A DNA stretch of 64,000 nt from Arthrobacter silviterrae (GCF_011045165.1 NZ_JAAKZI010000008.1:62001-126000), one strand, 5' to 3'. Shown: positions 33,379-43,696, numbered from the stretch's first letter. Notes: generated by a model from the letters alone, not told the origin. Numbers and translations: made by a program.

Positions 33379-34668
33379 ATGAGCAAACACGTGTTCCGGC
33401 GCTGTGCATGCCGGGACGAAAACGGGAAGCAGTACGGGGCGAGTTGCCCCAAACTGGAGAACCCGAAGCATGGTTCGTGGGGCTACTACGTTGCCGGCGG
33501 GATCGATCCAATCACCCGGAAGCGCATCCAGTACCGCAAGACCGGATTCTCAACCCAGAAGGCGGCACGAGAGGCCCGCAACGACGTCGCCAGCAAGGTC
33601 GACCGGGGAACGTACATCGCGCCCACCAGGGAAACGCTGGCGACCTATCTGGACGCGTGGCTCCCCCGGCGCGCGGCAACTGGGCAGGGCCTTCGCCAAA
33701 CGACCGTAGATAACTATCGCCGCTACATCGACAACGACATCAAGCCATCCCCACTCGGCGCGATGGCACTCACTGACATCCGCCGGTTCCACATCAACGA
33801 ATTCTTGGGATCTCTGACTGCAGCCGGGCGCGGTGCAACAACGGTGCGCCGCGTTGCCGCCGTCCTCCAGGGTTCGCTTCGCGCCGCCGCCCGTTCAAAC
33901 CGGATCGACCACAACCCGGCGACTGAGCTGGAGCTGCCAACCGTCGACTCGGGCGAGGTCCATGCCTGGGAACCGGCCGAGGTCGGGGTGTTCCTGGACG
34001 AAGCAGCGAAGCACCGCCTCGGGGCGTTGTTTGAGGTGGCCATGTTCACGGGCTTGCGACGCGGCGAACTGCTCGGGCTCCGTTGGACCGACGTCGACCT
34101 CATCAAACGGACCATCTCCGTTCGGAACAACCGGGTGCAGGCAAAGGGGCAGGTGGTGGAGAATCCGACGAAGACCGCGTCAGGCAGGCGCACCGTGGAC
34201 CTGGACGATCGCAGCGTGGGCGCTTTCGTCGCACTGCAGATCCTCCAAGCCCAAGAGCAGACGGACGGCCAAGAGGCATACACAGCCAGCGGGTACGTAT
34301 TCACCATGGAGGACGGCCGGCCCCTGAAGCCGCAATATGCGACACGGCTGTTCGACCGGATCCGAGTGAACGCAAAACTACCCAAGCTGACACTCCACGG
34401 CTCACGGCACGAACATGCCGCCTTGATGATTGCTTCCGGCGTCGACATAGCCGTCGTGTCCAAGCGGTTGGGGCACAGCTCCATCAGCATTACCTCGGAC
34501 ATTTACGGTCACCTCATCGGCTCCGCATCGAGGGATGCGGCGCAAGGAGCGGCGGCTCTGGTGCCCGCTCGCAGCTCTGGTGCACACACAGTGCACACAC
34601 AAGGGCAGATTTCGACCCCTGAGCATGAAAAAAACCGCCCAACCACAGGGCTAATTCCCAGTGTTTGA
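33379..34668 (+). CDS. int: Tyrosine-recombinase integrase
   Basis: 429 residues. N-terminal arm-binding AP2-like segment (WGYYVAGGIDPITRKRIQYRKTGFSTQKAA), SAM-like core-binding domain from about residue 85 (ATYLDAWL..), catalytic domain with Arg in TGLRRGELLGLRW, HxxR in LHGSRHEHA, LGHSS and the nucleophile Tyr in SDIYGHL, so it is complete. ATG 13 nt after the repressor stop, with GGAAGG upstream. It abuts the tRNA-Pro att site, the usual arrangement for tRNA-directed integrases. Confidence 0.95.
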   Translation: MSKHVFRRCACRDENGKQYGASCPKLENPKHGSWGYYVAGGIDPITRKRIQYRKTGFSTQKAAREARNDVASKVDRGTYIAPTRETLATYLDAWLPRRAATGQGLRQTTVDNYRRYIDNDIKPSPLGAMALTDIRRFHINEFLGSLTAAGRGATTVRRVAAVLQGSLRAAARSNRIDHNPATELELPTVDSGEVHAWEPAEVGVFLDEAAKHRLGALFEVAMFTGLRRGELLGLRWTDVDLIKRTISVRNNRVQAKGQVVENPTKTASGRRTVDLDDRSVGAFVALQILQAQEQTDGQEAYTASGYVFTMEDGRPLKPQYATRLFDRIRVNAKLPKLTLHGSRHEHAALMIASGVDIAVVSKRLGHSSISITSDIYGHLIGSASRDAAQGAAALVPARSSGAHTVHTQGQISTPEHEKNRPTTGLIPSV

Positions 34669-34677
34669 GCGGTTTTT
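34629..34677 (+). terminator. Integrase terminator
   Basis: AAAACCGC pairs with GCGGTTTT around an imperfect stem with an inner CAGGG/CCCAGTG part, ending in a run of T. It overlaps the last codons of the integrase gene and ends 4 bp before the att repeat. Confidence 0.75.
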
Positions 34678-34681
34678 GTTC

Positions 34682-34757
<76 letters not shown>

Positions 34758-34865
34758 AAAGTTCAGCTTCCGGAAGACATCTCCCGTGGCCGAACCACCT
34801 GAAAAAGCTTACCCCATAAAAAAGGTCGGAGTGACCATTCCGCCTGTGACGGGGCTCTCAGGATG

Positions 34866-36422
34866 CTACTTTTTGCGGCTGCGCTTTTCACGCACGCGCA
34901 TGCTGACCTCGATGGGCGTGCCCTCGAAGCCAAACGTCTCGCGCAGGCGGCGGGTGATGAAGCGGCGGTAGCCCGGATCCAGGAAGCCGGTGGTGAACAG
35001 CACGAACTTCGGCGGGCGGCTGGAGGCCTGGGTGCCGAAGAGGATGCGCGGCTGCTTGCCGCCACGGACAGGGTGCGGGTGCTCGGAAACCAGCTCGCCC
35101 AGGAACGCGTTGAGGCGGCCCGTGGGGATGCGGCGGTCCCAGTTCTCCAGCGCCAGGTCCAGCGCGGGCACCAGCTTGTCCTTGTGCCAGCCGGTTTTGG
35201 CGGAAATATTCACCCGCGGCGCCCACTCCACATGCGCCAGGTCCTGCTCAATTTCGCGTTCCAGGTACTTGCGGCGCTCGTCGTCCAGCAGGTCCCACTT
35301 GTTGAACGCCAGCACCAGGGCGCGGCCGGATTCGATGGCCAGCTGGAGGATGCGCACGTCCTGCTCGCTGAGGATTTCATCCACGGCCAGCAGCACAACG
35401 GCCACTTCGGCCTTCTCCAACGCTGTCTGTGTGCGCAGCGAGGCGTAGAAGTCGGCACCCTGGGCCATGTGCTGGCGGCGGCGGATGCCTGCCGTGTCCA
35501 CAAAGCGCCAGGTGCGGTCCCCCAACTCAATCAATTCATCGACCGGGTCGCGCGTGGTGCCGGCAACATTGTCCACCACCACACGGTCGGAGCCCGCCAG
35601 CTTGTTCAGCAGCGACGACTTCCCCACGTTCGGGCGGCCAATGAGGGCAATGCGCCGGGGCCCGCCGGTGCGCTCCACGCCGGCGACGGCGGAGAATTCC
35701 GGCAGGGTGTCCATGACCTTGTCCAGCAGGTCCGCCACGCCGCGCCCGTGGACGGCTGAAACCGGGTACGGTTCCCCCAGGCCAAGGCCCCACAGCGACG
35801 CGTTGTCGGCCTCCTGCACAATGTCGTCCACCTTGTTGCCGGCCAGGATGACAGGCTTTTTGGCCTTGCGCAGCATCCTCACAATGGCCTCGTCGGAGGA
35901 GGTGATGCCCACAATGGCGTCCACCACCAGCAACACGGCGTCGGCCATTTCCACGGCGATCTCAGCCTGTTCGGCCACGCGCAGGTCAATGCCCCGGGCG
36001 TCCCGTTCCCAGCCGCCGGTGTCCACCACGGTGAAATCGCGCCCGTTCCAGTTGGCCGTGTACTGCACCCTGTCGCGGGTCACGCCGGGAGTGTCCTCCA
36101 CCACGGCCTCGCGGCGGCCCAGGATGCGGTTCACCAGCGTGGACTTGCCCACGTTTGGGCGTCCCACAATGGCGAGCACCGGGTCCTGGCGCAGGGCATC
36201 CTCGGAGGTGCCGTCGTCGAACCCGCCGGCCAGCAGCGCGGCGTCCTCGTCATCAAGCTCATAGTTGGACAGGCCAGCCAGCAGGCCCGCGGCGCGCGCC
36301 TCGGCGTCCTCATCGGAGATTTCCGCGAGCCTTTCGGCAACATGGTCGGTACCGGTGGGCACGTAATCCTGGTGACCAAGCTCACCCTCGCCGGGGTGCG
36401 TGGCAGACTGTGGGTCGCTCAT
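34866..36422 (-). CDS. der: GTPase Der (EngA), ribosome assembly
   Basis: 518 residues: an acidic N-terminal extension of about 80 residues, then two tandem GTPase domains (P-loops [13 protein letters not shown] and [14 protein letters not shown]3 DTGGW and DTAGI, G4 NKVD and NKWD) and the KH-like C-terminal domain ending in a Lys/Arg tail. Needed for 50S subunit maturation. ATG at 36422 with AAAGGA upstream; it overlaps the plsC stop by 4 bp. Confidence 0.97.
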   Translation of the reverse strand: MSDPQSATHPGEGELGHQDYVPTGTDHVAERLAEISDEDAEARAAGLLAGLSNYELDDEDAALLAGGFDDGTSEDALRQDPVLAIVGRPNVGKSTLVNRILGRREAVVEDTPGVTRDRVQYTANWNGRDFTVVDTGGWERDARGIDLRVAEQAEIAVEMADAVLLVVDAIVGITSSDEAIVRMLRKAKKPVILAGNKVDDIVQEADNASLWGLGLGEPYPVSAVHGRGVADLLDKVMDTLPEFSAVAGVERTGGPRRIALIGRPNVGKSSLLNKLAGSDRVVVDNVAGTTRDPVDELIELGDRTWRFVDTAGIRRRQHMAQGADFYASLRTQTALEKAEVAVVLLAVDEILSEQDVRILQLAIESGRALVLAFNKWDLLDDERRKYLEREIEQDLAHVEWAPRVNISAKTGWHKDKLVPALDLALENWDRRIPTGRLNAFLGELVSEHPHPVRGGKQPRILFGTQASSRPPKFVLFTTGFLDPGYRRFITRRLRETFGFEGTPIEVSMRVREKRSRKK

Positions 36423-37153
36423 GGTTGCTGTCCTTTGTGCTTTGAAGTGGGGTGGCCGTCCTCAGGCAGTTCCTGCCCTGTGGCGGCCGTGGCAGCCGCA
36501 ATGTGCGCTGCCAGCCGAAGCCGTATTTTTTCGCTTGCCCTGTCCATTGAAACACGCCCGGAAACTCCCGGTTCGCGGCCAATCTCCAGCGGCTCCCCAA
36601 ACACCACGTACAGCTGGCGACGCGGGCGGGGAATGGTGTTGCGGTGTTCGTGCCCCCGGCGGGTGCCGAGGATGGCAACGGGAACGACGGCGGCGCCCGA
36701 GTTCAGCGCCAGCCACGCCACCCCGCCGTTCATGGTGGCGGCATCCCCGGTGCCGCGCGTGCCCTCCGGCAGGATGCCGACGCAGTCGCCGCGGTCCAGC
36801 ACGCCCTTGGCAAACTGGAGGGCGGACCTGTCGCCGGCCCGGTTGACCGGAATTTGCCCCGAACTGTGGAGCACCCAGCCCAGGAAGCCCTTGAACATGT
36901 CGTGGCGGACCATCACGTGCATGTACCGGCTGGCGGCACCCACCATGACGGGCCCGTCGAGGTAGCTCAGGTGGTTGGCGGCAAAGATGACGGGGCCAGT
37001 GGCCGGGATGTTTTCCCGGCCGGACACCGCGGTGCGGTACACCACGTGGTCAAGGATCCGGCCCAGGGGGCGGCTCCAGCGCGTCTTCCAGCGGGGCGGG
37101 GCCGCCGACAGGACGCGCAGCGCCCCGCCGCGTGCCGCCGTCGTCCTGTTCAT
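36419..37153 (-). CDS. plsC: 1-acyl-sn-glycerol-3-phosphate acyltransferase family protein
   Basis: 244 residues. The HX4D motif is NHLSYLDGP near residue 60, the substrate motif is PEGTRGTG, and [10 protein letters not shown] is the last family block. Converts lysophosphatidate to phosphatidate at the membrane. ATG at 37153 overlaps the cmk stop (ATGA); the frame reads on upstream only as a shadow of cmk. The cmk-plsC-der order is common in actinobacteria. Confidence 0.9.
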   Translation of the reverse strand: MNRTTAARGGALRVLSAAPPRWKTRWSRPLGRILDHVVYRTAVSGRENIPATGPVIFAANHLSYLDGPVMVGAASRYMHVMVRHDMFKGFLGWVLHSSGQIPVNRAGDRSALQFAKGVLDRGDCVGILPEGTRGTGDAATMNGGVAWLALNSGAAVVPVAILGTRRGHEHRNTIPRPRRQLYVVFGEPLEIGREPGVSGRVSMDRASEKIRLRLAAHIAAATAATGQELPEDGHPTSKHKGQQP

Positions 37154-37890
37154 GCAGCGGGGCCCTCGTTTACGGCCCGGCGCACCACGGTCAGGACGGC
37201 GGAAACCGTCTCGGCAAAGTCCAGCTCGGAGGAGTCCACGGTGAACACGCCGTCGGCGGCCTGGTGGAACTCGACCACGGTGGAATCGCGGGCGTCCCTG
37301 GCCAGGACAAGTTCTCGCAACTGCGCATCGGTCTGGGCGCCGCCCAGCTGCAGGCCGCGGCGGCGCAGGCGCGCTTCCTCGCTGGCCGTGAGGATCAGCC
37401 GGGCCTCGGCGTGCGGGGCCACCACCGTGGTGATGTCCCTGCCCTCCACCACAATGCGGGCACCGGACTTGGCAATGATGTCCTGCTGGCGCCGGACCAG
37501 TTCGGCGCGGGCGCCCAGGTTCGTGGCGACGGCACTGACGGCGGCCGTGACTTCGGGGGTGCGGATGGGGCCGGTGACATTGATGCCGTTGACCTTGATG
37601 TACTCGCCGTCCGGGGTGAGGCTTTGTTCCAACCCGATGGTGCGCGCTGCGCCTTCCACGGCGGCGGCGTTTTCCAGGTTGATGCGGCCGTTGAGGCAGT
37701 GCCACGCCACGGCGCGGTACATGGCCCCCGTGTCCAGGAAAGCCAGGCCCAGCCGCTTGGCCACGGCCTTGCTGACGCTGGACTTCCCGGACCCGGACGG
37801 CCCGTCAATGGCCACGACCAGCGGCTTGCCCTGGCGCAGCACTTCCACGGCCGCCACGGGCTCCGGGAATGAAACATACATGTCCGTCAC
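37150..37890 (-). CDS. cmk: Cytidylate kinase
   Basis: 246 residues. Phosphorylates CMP/dCMP. P-loop VVAIDGPSGSGKSSVSKAVAKRLG near the N-terminus, DTGAMYRAVAW, and VEGRDITTVVAPHAEARLILTAS. GTG at 37890 forms a GTGA overlap with the tyrA stop and has GGAAGG seven nt upstream. That supports this start over the TTG five codons earlier. Confidence 0.95.
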   Translation of the reverse strand: MTDMYVSFPEPVAAVEVLRQGKPLVVAIDGPSGSGKSSVSKAVAKRLGLAFLDTGAMYRAVAWHCLNGRINLENAAAVEGAARTIGLEQSLTPDGEYIKVNGINVTGPIRTPEVTAAVSAVATNLGARAELVRRQQDIIAKSGARIVVEGRDITTVVAPHAEARLILTASEEARLRRRGLQLGGAQTDAQLRELVLARDARDSTVVEFHQAADGVFTVDSSELDFAETVSAVLTVVRRAVNEGPAA

Positions 37891-38990
37891 AAAATTACCT
37901 TCCAACCGCGTTCCGTCAGGTCCTCCACCAGGCTCAGGCGCTTCGACGGCACGACGGAAAGTTCCACCATGCCCACCTGCACCCCGGCCGAGTGGTCAAG
38001 CCGCAAATCTTCCACGTTCACGCCAATGTCGCCAATCTCCGTCAACAGCTTGGCGATCTGTCCGGGCTTGTCGTCCACCAGCACGGTCAGCCACGAATAC
38101 TGCTGCGCCGGGCCGCCGTGCTTGCCGGGGATCCGGGTCTGCCCTGCGTTGCCCTCGGCCATCAGCTGCGCCAGGTCCAGCCGCGCACCGGGTGCAGTGG
38201 GCGCGCTGAGGGTGTTGATGAGCCTGTCCAGGTCCGCCCGGACGCCCTGCATGAGTTCGAGCAGCTTGGGTGCGTTGGCTCCCAGAATCTGCACCCAGAG
38301 CGCCGGATCGCTGGCGGCAATCCTGGTCACGTCGCGCAGCCCGTTTCCGGCCAGCGAAAGGGCATGGGCAGGTGTTTCCTGGAGCCGGCTGGCCACCAGG
38401 GAGCTCATGAGCTGCGGGAGGTGACTCACCAGCGCCACGGCGGCGTCGTGCTCGTCAGGGGTGAAGCGAAACACCACCGCGTCCAGGTCAATGGCCAGCG
38501 AATGCGCCACCTTCACCGCATGCTTTGAGCTGGCCTCGGAGGGGCAGAGCACCCACGGCATCGAGTTGAACAGCTCCGAGCGCGCCGCCACGGGCCCGGA
38601 TTTCTCCCGGCCCGCCATGGGGTGCGTGCCCACGTAGCGGTGCAGCAGCTCGCTGCCGCTGCCCAGAATGTCTTCCAGTTCCCGGGCAATTGCCACCTTC
38701 ACGCTGGCAATGTCAACCACGACGGCGGCCGGGTACCTTTGCAGGGCACCGGCCACCACCGCTGCGGTGACGTCGGGCGGCGCCGCGACCACCACCAGTT
38801 CGGGGCTGAGGTTTTCGGCGTCGTCAAAGGCACGGCCGGCGCCAATGTCGACGGCCACGGCCTGTGCTGACGGGGACGGGTCCGAAAGGACCACGTCAAG
38901 GCCGTGGGCCCGCAGCCCCAGACCGATGCTGGCGCCCAGCAGTCCGCTGCCGAGCACCAGCACGGGCCCGTTCAAGTGCGAAGGGTTCAT
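37887..38990 (-). CDS. tyrA: Prephenate dehydrogenase
   Basis: 367 residues. NAD-binding motif VLVLGSGLLGASIGLGLRAHGLDVVLSD, THPMAGREKSGP with the catalytic His, and a C-terminal ACT domain (SWLTVLVDDKPGQIAKLLTEIGDIGVNVEDLR) for tyrosine feedback. Tyrosine biosynthesis. ATG at 38990 is the first start that does not overlap rluB. Coupled to cmk by overlap. Confidence 0.93.
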   Translation of the reverse strand: MNPSHLNGPVLVLGSGLLGASIGLGLRAHGLDVVLSDPSPSAQAVAVDIGAGRAFDDAENLSPELVVVAAPPDVTAAVVAGALQRYPAAVVVDIASVKVAIARELEDILGSGSELLHRYVGTHPMAGREKSGPVAARSELFNSMPWVLCPSEASSKHAVKVAHSLAIDLDAVVFRFTPDEHDAAVALVSHLPQLMSSLVASRLQETPAHALSLAGNGLRDVTRIAASDPALWVQILGANAPKLLELMQGVRADLDRLINTLSAPTAPGARLDLAQLMAEGNAGQTRIPGKHGGPAQQYSWLTVLVDDKPGQIAKLLTEIGDIGVNVEDLRLDHSAGVQVGMVELSVVPSKRLSLVEDLTERGWKVIL

Positions 38991-38997
38991 CCGCGGC

Positions 38998-40140
38998 CTA
39001 CATCCCCACTTCTGCAAGCAGGTGGCCCACCTCGTGGCGCCCCAGCACGCGGATGCTGCCCTGGCGCTGGTCGCCCAACGCAATGGGCCCAAACTTCACA
39101 CGCACCAGGCGCTCCACCGGGTAGCCGACGGCGTCAAACATGCGGCGCACAATACGGTTCTTGCCCGAGTGCAGCACCACTTCGGCCAGCACGTGGCCCG
39201 GGGTGGAATCCACCAGGCGGAAGGAGTCAACCTTGGCCCAGCCGTCCTCCAGCTCCACGCCGTCCTTCAGCTGCGCGCCAATGCCGTGGGCCATGGGGCC
39301 GCGGACCTGCACCAAGTACGTCTTTTGCACGCCGTACTTCGGGTGGCTGAGGCGGTTGGACAGCTCGCCGTCGTTGGTCAGCAGCAGCAGGCCCTCGGTG
39401 TTGGTGTCCAGCCGGCCCACATGGAACAGGCGCTCACGGGTTTGGCGCTTCTTCAGGAAGTCGCTGATGCACGGGCGGCCCTCGGGGTCGTCCATGGTGG
39501 AGACCACGCCCTTGGGCTTGTTGAAGACCATGTAGACCATTGATTCATTGGTCTGGATGGTCATGCCGTCCACGGCGATGTCAGCGGTTTCCGGATCCAC
39601 GCGCAGGCCCAGCTGGGTGACGGTGACGCCGTCCACCTGGACACGGCCTTCAAGGATCATGTCCTCGCACAGGCGCCGCGACGCCACACCGGCCATGGCC
39701 ATTACCTTTTGCAGCCGGATGCCCTCGGCATTGTGGATGTCCACGTCGTCAGTGGTGCGCTCAGGGCGGCGGTTCTGCTCGGTGGGACGGTTCTTGACCG
39801 GTCCCAAGTTGCGGCCGTACTGGTCGTTCTTGTACGGGCGGGCTCCGGTCTGCGAGGGCTTGCGGGTTCCCGCACCCGTCCCGGACCGGGCCGCGGCGCG
39901 GGCACCGAACTTGCTGGCCCCGGAGGTTGCGCCGGTCTTGGGGCCGCCAAACTTGCCCCCCGACTTCGGGGCGCCCGACCGGGATGCACCGGCTCGCGGC
40001 GCGCCGTCGGACTTCGGGGCTCCGGCTCCCTTGAAGCCGCCCGACTTGGGGGCGCCGGATCGCGGCGCGCCGAATCGGGAATTGCCGCCTCGCGGCTGGT
40101 TGTTTCCGGAAGAGCTCCCGGAACGGGGCGACGGTGTCAT
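38998..40140 (-). CDS. rluB: 23S rRNA pseudouridine synthase (RluB type)
   Basis: 380 residues. The N-terminal 125 are low-complexity, Gly/Ala/Pro/Ser/Lys-rich with repeated GAPKSGG- and SGAPKSGG-like units. An S4 RNA-binding domain follows (IRLQKVMAMAGVASRRLCEDMILEGRVQVDG), then the RsuA-type catalytic domain with VGRLDTNTEGLLLLTNDG, whose Asp is catalytic. SD AAGGAA before the ATG. Adjacent to scpB as in most Gram-positives. Confidence 0.94.
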   Translation of the reverse strand: MTPSPRSGSSSGNNQPRGGNSRFGAPRSGAPKSGGFKGAGAPKSDGAPRAGASRSGAPKSGGKFGGPKTGATSGASKFGARAAARSGTGAGTRKPSQTGARPYKNDQYGRNLGPVKNRPTEQNRRPERTTDDVDIHNAEGIRLQKVMAMAGVASRRLCEDMILEGRVQVDGVTVTQLGLRVDPETADIAVDGMTIQTNESMVYMVFNKPKGVVSTMDDPEGRPCISDFLKKRQTRERLFHVGRLDTNTEGLLLLTNDGELSNRLSHPKYGVQKTYLVQVRGPMAHGIGAQLKDGVELEDGWAKVDSFRLVDSTPGHVLAEVVLHSGKNRIVRRMFDAVGYPVERLVRVKFGPIALGDQRQGSIRVLGRHEVGHLLAEVGM

Positions 40141-40248
40141 GTGTTTTTCCTTAATGCTAAAAAGTTGTCGTGCTCAGGTGGGCTGCCCCCATAAACTCGA
40201 GGACTGCTGCAGGGGCCGGGTTGGGCATTGCTGATCGGGCGGGGCTTG

Positions 40249-40866
40249 CTACAGTTGGGCGTCGATATAGTCATGGAGGTTTTCCAGACCAGGCAAGTGC
40301 TGTGCGATTTGCGGCAACTCTTCCACGCTTCCAATCCCCAAACGTTCCAAAAAGTACGCTGTGGTGCGGTACAGGAATGCCCCTGACACCGGGTCGGTGC
40401 CCACTTCCTCAATTAATCCGCGCTGCGCCAGCGTCCTCACCACCGAATCCACGTTCACGCCACGGACGGCGGAAACCCGGGCCCGCGAGACGGGTTGGCG
40501 GTAAGCAATCACCGCCAGGGTCTCCAAGGCCGCCTGCGTGAGCCGGGCCGTTTGGCCGTCCACAACAAACTGTGACACGATCCCGGAATATGCGGGACGT
40601 GAATAAACACGCCAACCTCCGGCAAGTTGCCGCAGTTCAAAGCCGCGCACCGGTACAGTGCCACCGTCCCTAGTATAGCCGTCGTACTCGCGCGCCAGTT
40701 CGTGGAGTGCGTCACGCACCTGCGCCGTGGGCAGCCCCACCACCGCGGCCAGCTGCTCTTCTGGCACGGGTTCCTCCACCACCATCAGCACTGCCTCCAG
40801 TGCGGCATGGAGCGTGCCGGCATTGGCGGCCACTTCGTCCGTGGCCGGGTCGTTTCCACCGTTCAT
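40249..40866 (-). CDS. scpB: Segregation and condensation protein B
   Basis: 205 residues with two winged-helix domains: LHAALEAVLMVVEEPVPEEQLAAVVG and TARLTQAALETLAVIAYRQPVSRARVSAVRGVNVDSVVRTLAQRGLIEE. Partner of ScpA in the SMC complex. Overlaps scpA by 4 bp. The 108 bp to rluB hold no gene. Confidence 0.95.
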   Translation of the reverse strand: MNGGNDPATDEVAANAGTLHAALEAVLMVVEEPVPEEQLAAVVGLPTAQVRDALHELAREYDGYTRDGGTVPVRGFELRQLAGGWRVYSRPAYSGIVSQFVVDGQTARLTQAALETLAVIAYRQPVSRARVSAVRGVNVDSVVRTLAQRGLIEEVGTDPVSGAFLYRTTAYFLERLGIGSVEELPQIAQHLPGLENLHDYIDAQL

Positions 40867-41906
40867 GGGGCCGCCTCCGCGGGTTGCATTTCTGGATGCT
40901 GGTTAGGGCCGTGGTGCTGGCCGTGGCTGGAATGCTGGCCGCCGTCTTCGTCGTCGAAGTCGCTGTCGGTGTGAAGCGTGTGGCGGGCGCCTGCACTCCA
41001 GCGCACCAGCAGCTCCCCCAGCGGGCTGGCCTGGTCAAAGGTCACCACGGCATCGCGGAAGAGTTCCAGAAGGGCCAGGAAGCGGGCAATGACCACCAGC
41101 GGGTTCGCGGCGTCGGCGCTCAGGGTTCGGAAGGACAGCGGGTGTCCGGTCCAGCCTGCCGCGGCGGGGTCGCCGTCGTCGGGCATGCCCGCCGTCAGCA
41201 TGGCCGTGATGATGGCCGCCTGCTCGCGGACGCTGACGGGCTGCACGTGCAGGTGGGACAGGCCCACCTCGGTGGCTGGGGCGTCCCGCGGGGCCATGGC
41301 GGCGGCTGCAAGGGCGGCAAATTCCTCCGGCGTGTGGCGCCACACAAGCTCGGGCAGGAGTGCGGCAAAGTGCGGCTCCAGGCCCACCAGCCGGGGGAAG
41401 CGCAGGGCCTCCCGCTCCAGCTCTGCGCCCATCAGCCCGGCCACGTCCTTGAATGCCTTGTATTGCAGCAGCCTCGCGAACAGCAGGTCGCGTGCCTCCA
41501 GGAGGGCCAGGTCGTCGTCGTTCTCGACTTCCCCGGCGGGCAGGAGCCGGGCGGCCTTGAGGTCCAGGAGGGTGGCGGCTAGGACCAGGAATTCGCTGGC
41601 CTCATCCAGCGCCCACTCCTCCCCCAGCTCCTGGAGCGCCTTGAGGTAGCTGATGAACTCATCCGTGACAGTGGCGATGGCCACGTCCGTGATGTCCATT
41701 TCATGCTTGGAAATCAGGCTCAGCAGCAGGTCAAACGGGCCGGTGAAGTTGTCCAGGCGCACCTCAAAACGCGCCTTGCCGGAAGTGTCCCGTTCAGAAC
41801 CGTCCGCCGCGGAACCAATCCGTTCGGAGCCTTCCCGTTCGGAAGCTGCGCTTGGCGCGATCCCCGCGCCCTCTTCGTGGACGTCCAGCTTAGGGTGCGC
41901 CGCCAC
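40863..41906 (-). CDS. scpA: Segregation and condensation protein A
   Basis: 347 residues, kleisin subunit of the SMC complex. FEVRLDNFTGPFDLLLSLISKHEMDITDVAIATVTDEFISYL is the N-terminal SMC-binding region, and the winged helix lies near the end (VVTFDQASPLGELLVRWSAG). A His-rich tail GGQHSSHGQHHGPNQHPE follows. GTG at 41906 overlaps parA by 17 bp. The N-terminal 45 residues are low-complexity. Confidence 0.94.
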   Translation of the reverse strand: MAAHPKLDVHEEGAGIAPSAASEREGSERIGSAADGSERDTSGKARFEVRLDNFTGPFDLLLSLISKHEMDITDVAIATVTDEFISYLKALQELGEEWALDEASEFLVLAATLLDLKAARLLPAGEVENDDDLALLEARDLLFARLLQYKAFKDVAGLMGAELEREALRFPRLVGLEPHFAALLPELVWRHTPEEFAALAAAAMAPRDAPATEVGLSHLHVQPVSVREQAAIITAMLTAGMPDDGDPAAAGWTGHPLSFRTLSADAANPLVVIARFLALLELFRDAVVTFDQASPLGELLVRWSAGARHTLHTDSDFDDEDGGQHSSHGQHHGPNQHPEMQPAEAAP

Positions 41907-42783
41907 GGGCGATCAGCTCTTTGGCGAGGCGGCGGTAGGAATCGGCACCCTGGTGGTTGCCGGCGTAGGTGGTGATGGGTTCGGCGGCCACCGAGGCGTC
42001 GGCAAACTTGATGGTGCGCTTGATGACGGTCTCGAAGACCTTGTCGCCGAAGGCCTCCACCAGGCGGGCCAGCACTTCGCGGGCGTGGAGGGTGCGGGCG
42101 TCATACATGGTGGCGAGGACGCCGTCCACCTGCAGCCCGGGGTTCAGCCGGTCCTGGACCTTGTCAATGGTTTCCACCAGCAGGGCCACGGCACGGAGTG
42201 CAAAGAACTCGCAGATCAGCGGGATGATGACGCCGTGGGCCGCGGTCAGGGCGTTGACGGTCAGCAGCCCCAGGGAGGGCTGGCAGTCAATGAGGACCAC
42301 GTCGTAGTTGTCCTCGACCTTGCGCAGCGCGCTGGCCAGGACCTGTTCGCGGGCCACTTCGTTGACCAGCTGGACTTCCGCCGCGGACAGGTCGATGTTC
42401 GCCGGGAGAATGTCTATGTTTTCAATCTCGGTGTGCAGGATGGCGTCGCGGATGTCCACTTTCCGGTCCATCAGCACGTTGTAAACCGTCAGGTCCAGTT
42501 CGTGGGGGTTGGTGCCCAGCCCGGCGGACAGGGCGCCTTGGGGGTCAAAGTCCACCAGCAATACCTTGCGCCCGGCCTCGGCAAGGGCAGCACCCAGGTT
42601 GATGGTCGACGTTGTTTTTCCCACGCCGCCCTTCTGGTTGACCATGGCAATGACGCGGGCCGGGCCGTGCGAGGACAGCACGGGGGGCTCGGGGAAGTCG
42701 GTCAGGGGGCGTCCGGTGGGTCCCATGACGGCGTCATCCATGTCCACGCCTTCAAGAGTTGTTGAACCCTGCTCGTTGCTCAC
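41890..42783 (-). CDS. ParA-family ATPase of the scpAB cluster
   Basis: 297 residues. Walker A MVNQKGGVGKTTSTINLGAAL, LLVDFDPQGALSAGLG, Walker B VLIDCQPSLG. Ortholog by position of Mycobacterium Rv1708, located between xerD and scpA in actinobacteria; distinct from the oriC ParA. Here xerD is 17 kb away. The role is probably in segregation with SMC; ParB partner not encoded here. Confidence 0.9.
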   Translation of the reverse strand: MSNEQGSTTLEGVDMDDAVMGPTGRPLTDFPEPPVLSSHGPARVIAMVNQKGGVGKTTSTINLGAALAEAGRKVLLVDFDPQGALSAGLGTNPHELDLTVYNVLMDRKVDIRDAILHTEIENIDILPANIDLSAAEVQLVNEVAREQVLASALRKVEDNYDVVLIDCQPSLGLLTVNALTAAHGVIIPLICEFFALRAVALLVETIDKVQDRLNPGLQVDGVLATMYDARTLHAREVLARLVEAFGDKVFETVIKRTIKFADASVAAEPITTYAGNHQGADSYRRLAKELIARGGAP

Positions 42784-42955
42784 CTATCAGTCCACACTTT
42801 CGCCGCTTTGTTGATGTACAGCCTGGTTCACCGCTGCCACACCCTACGTTACCGGTTGGCCGGGGCAATTTTTCGCACATTTGGCCACTTTGGATTTGAG
42901 CCTTGACCCTCAACTTGAGGCTGAACGTTGGCGCCCGCGCATATACTTCAAAGCG

Positions 42956-43690
42956 ATGAGCAAAGCAACGAATTCCCCCAAGAAACCTTCTTCACAGCGC
43001 AAGGACGTGGTGCGCGCCGAAAAACTCCAGGCCGGCTACGGGACCAAGTCCGTGTGCGGGGTGGCAAGCTTCAGCCTGCAGTCGGGGCAGGCCCTGGCCC
43101 TCGTGGGGCCCAACGGCGCAGGCAAGTCCACCGTGGTGAAAACCGTGGTGGGCCAGCTGGAGGCGGTTTCCGGCACTGCCCTGATCCATGGCGCCAAAGT
43201 CGATGACAGGACCCTGGATTTCCGCCGGGAAGTGGCCGTGGTGTTCGACGACGACGCGTTCTTCCCGGCACTGACCGTGGAGGAACACCTGGCCATTGTG
43301 TCAGCCGGGCATGGCGTGGAGGACGTGGAGGAGGTCATTGCCTCGGAGCTGGAATTCTTCGGCCTCAAGGCCCTGGCCACGTCCCGGCCCTACAACCTTT
43401 CCTCCGGGCAGCGGCGGCGCATGCTGCTGGCCTCGGCCTTCGTTCGGCCCCGCTCCCTTCTGGTGCTCGACGAACCGGAGCAGCGCCTGGACACGGCCAT
43501 GCGCCACCGCCTGGCCACGCGGCTGCGCGCGGAAGTCGACGCCGGCCTGGCCCTCCTGGTGGTCACGCACGACCCCGAATTCCTGACCACGGTGGCCACC
43601 AAGGCCCTGTTCATCGCCGACACCGTGCACCCCATGACCCCCGCCCAGGCGGCCGCGGCCATCGCCTCCGAAAACCCGCACGCGGAATAG
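42956..43690 (+). CDS. ABC transporter ATP-binding protein
   Basis: 244 residues. Walker A ALVGPNGAGKSTVVKTVVG, signature NLSSGQRRRMLLASAF, Walker B LLVLDEPEQRLD, and H-loop VVTHDPEF. ATG at 42956 (MSKATNSPKKP); the upstream in-frame extension is in the promoter region. Followed 6 bp later by a membrane protein that should be its permease. Substrate unknown. Confidence 0.9.
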   Translation: MSKATNSPKKPSSQRKDVVRAEKLQAGYGTKSVCGVASFSLQSGQALALVGPNGAGKSTVVKTVVGQLEAVSGTALIHGAKVDDRTLDFRREVAVVFDDDAFFPALTVEEHLAIVSAGHGVEDVEEVIASELEFFGLKALATSRPYNLSSGQRRRMLLASAFVRPRSLLVLDEPEQRLDTAMRHRLATRLRAEVDAGLALLVVTHDPEFLTTVATKALFIADTVHPMTPAQAAAAIASENPHAE

Positions 43691-43696
43691 ATTCCC

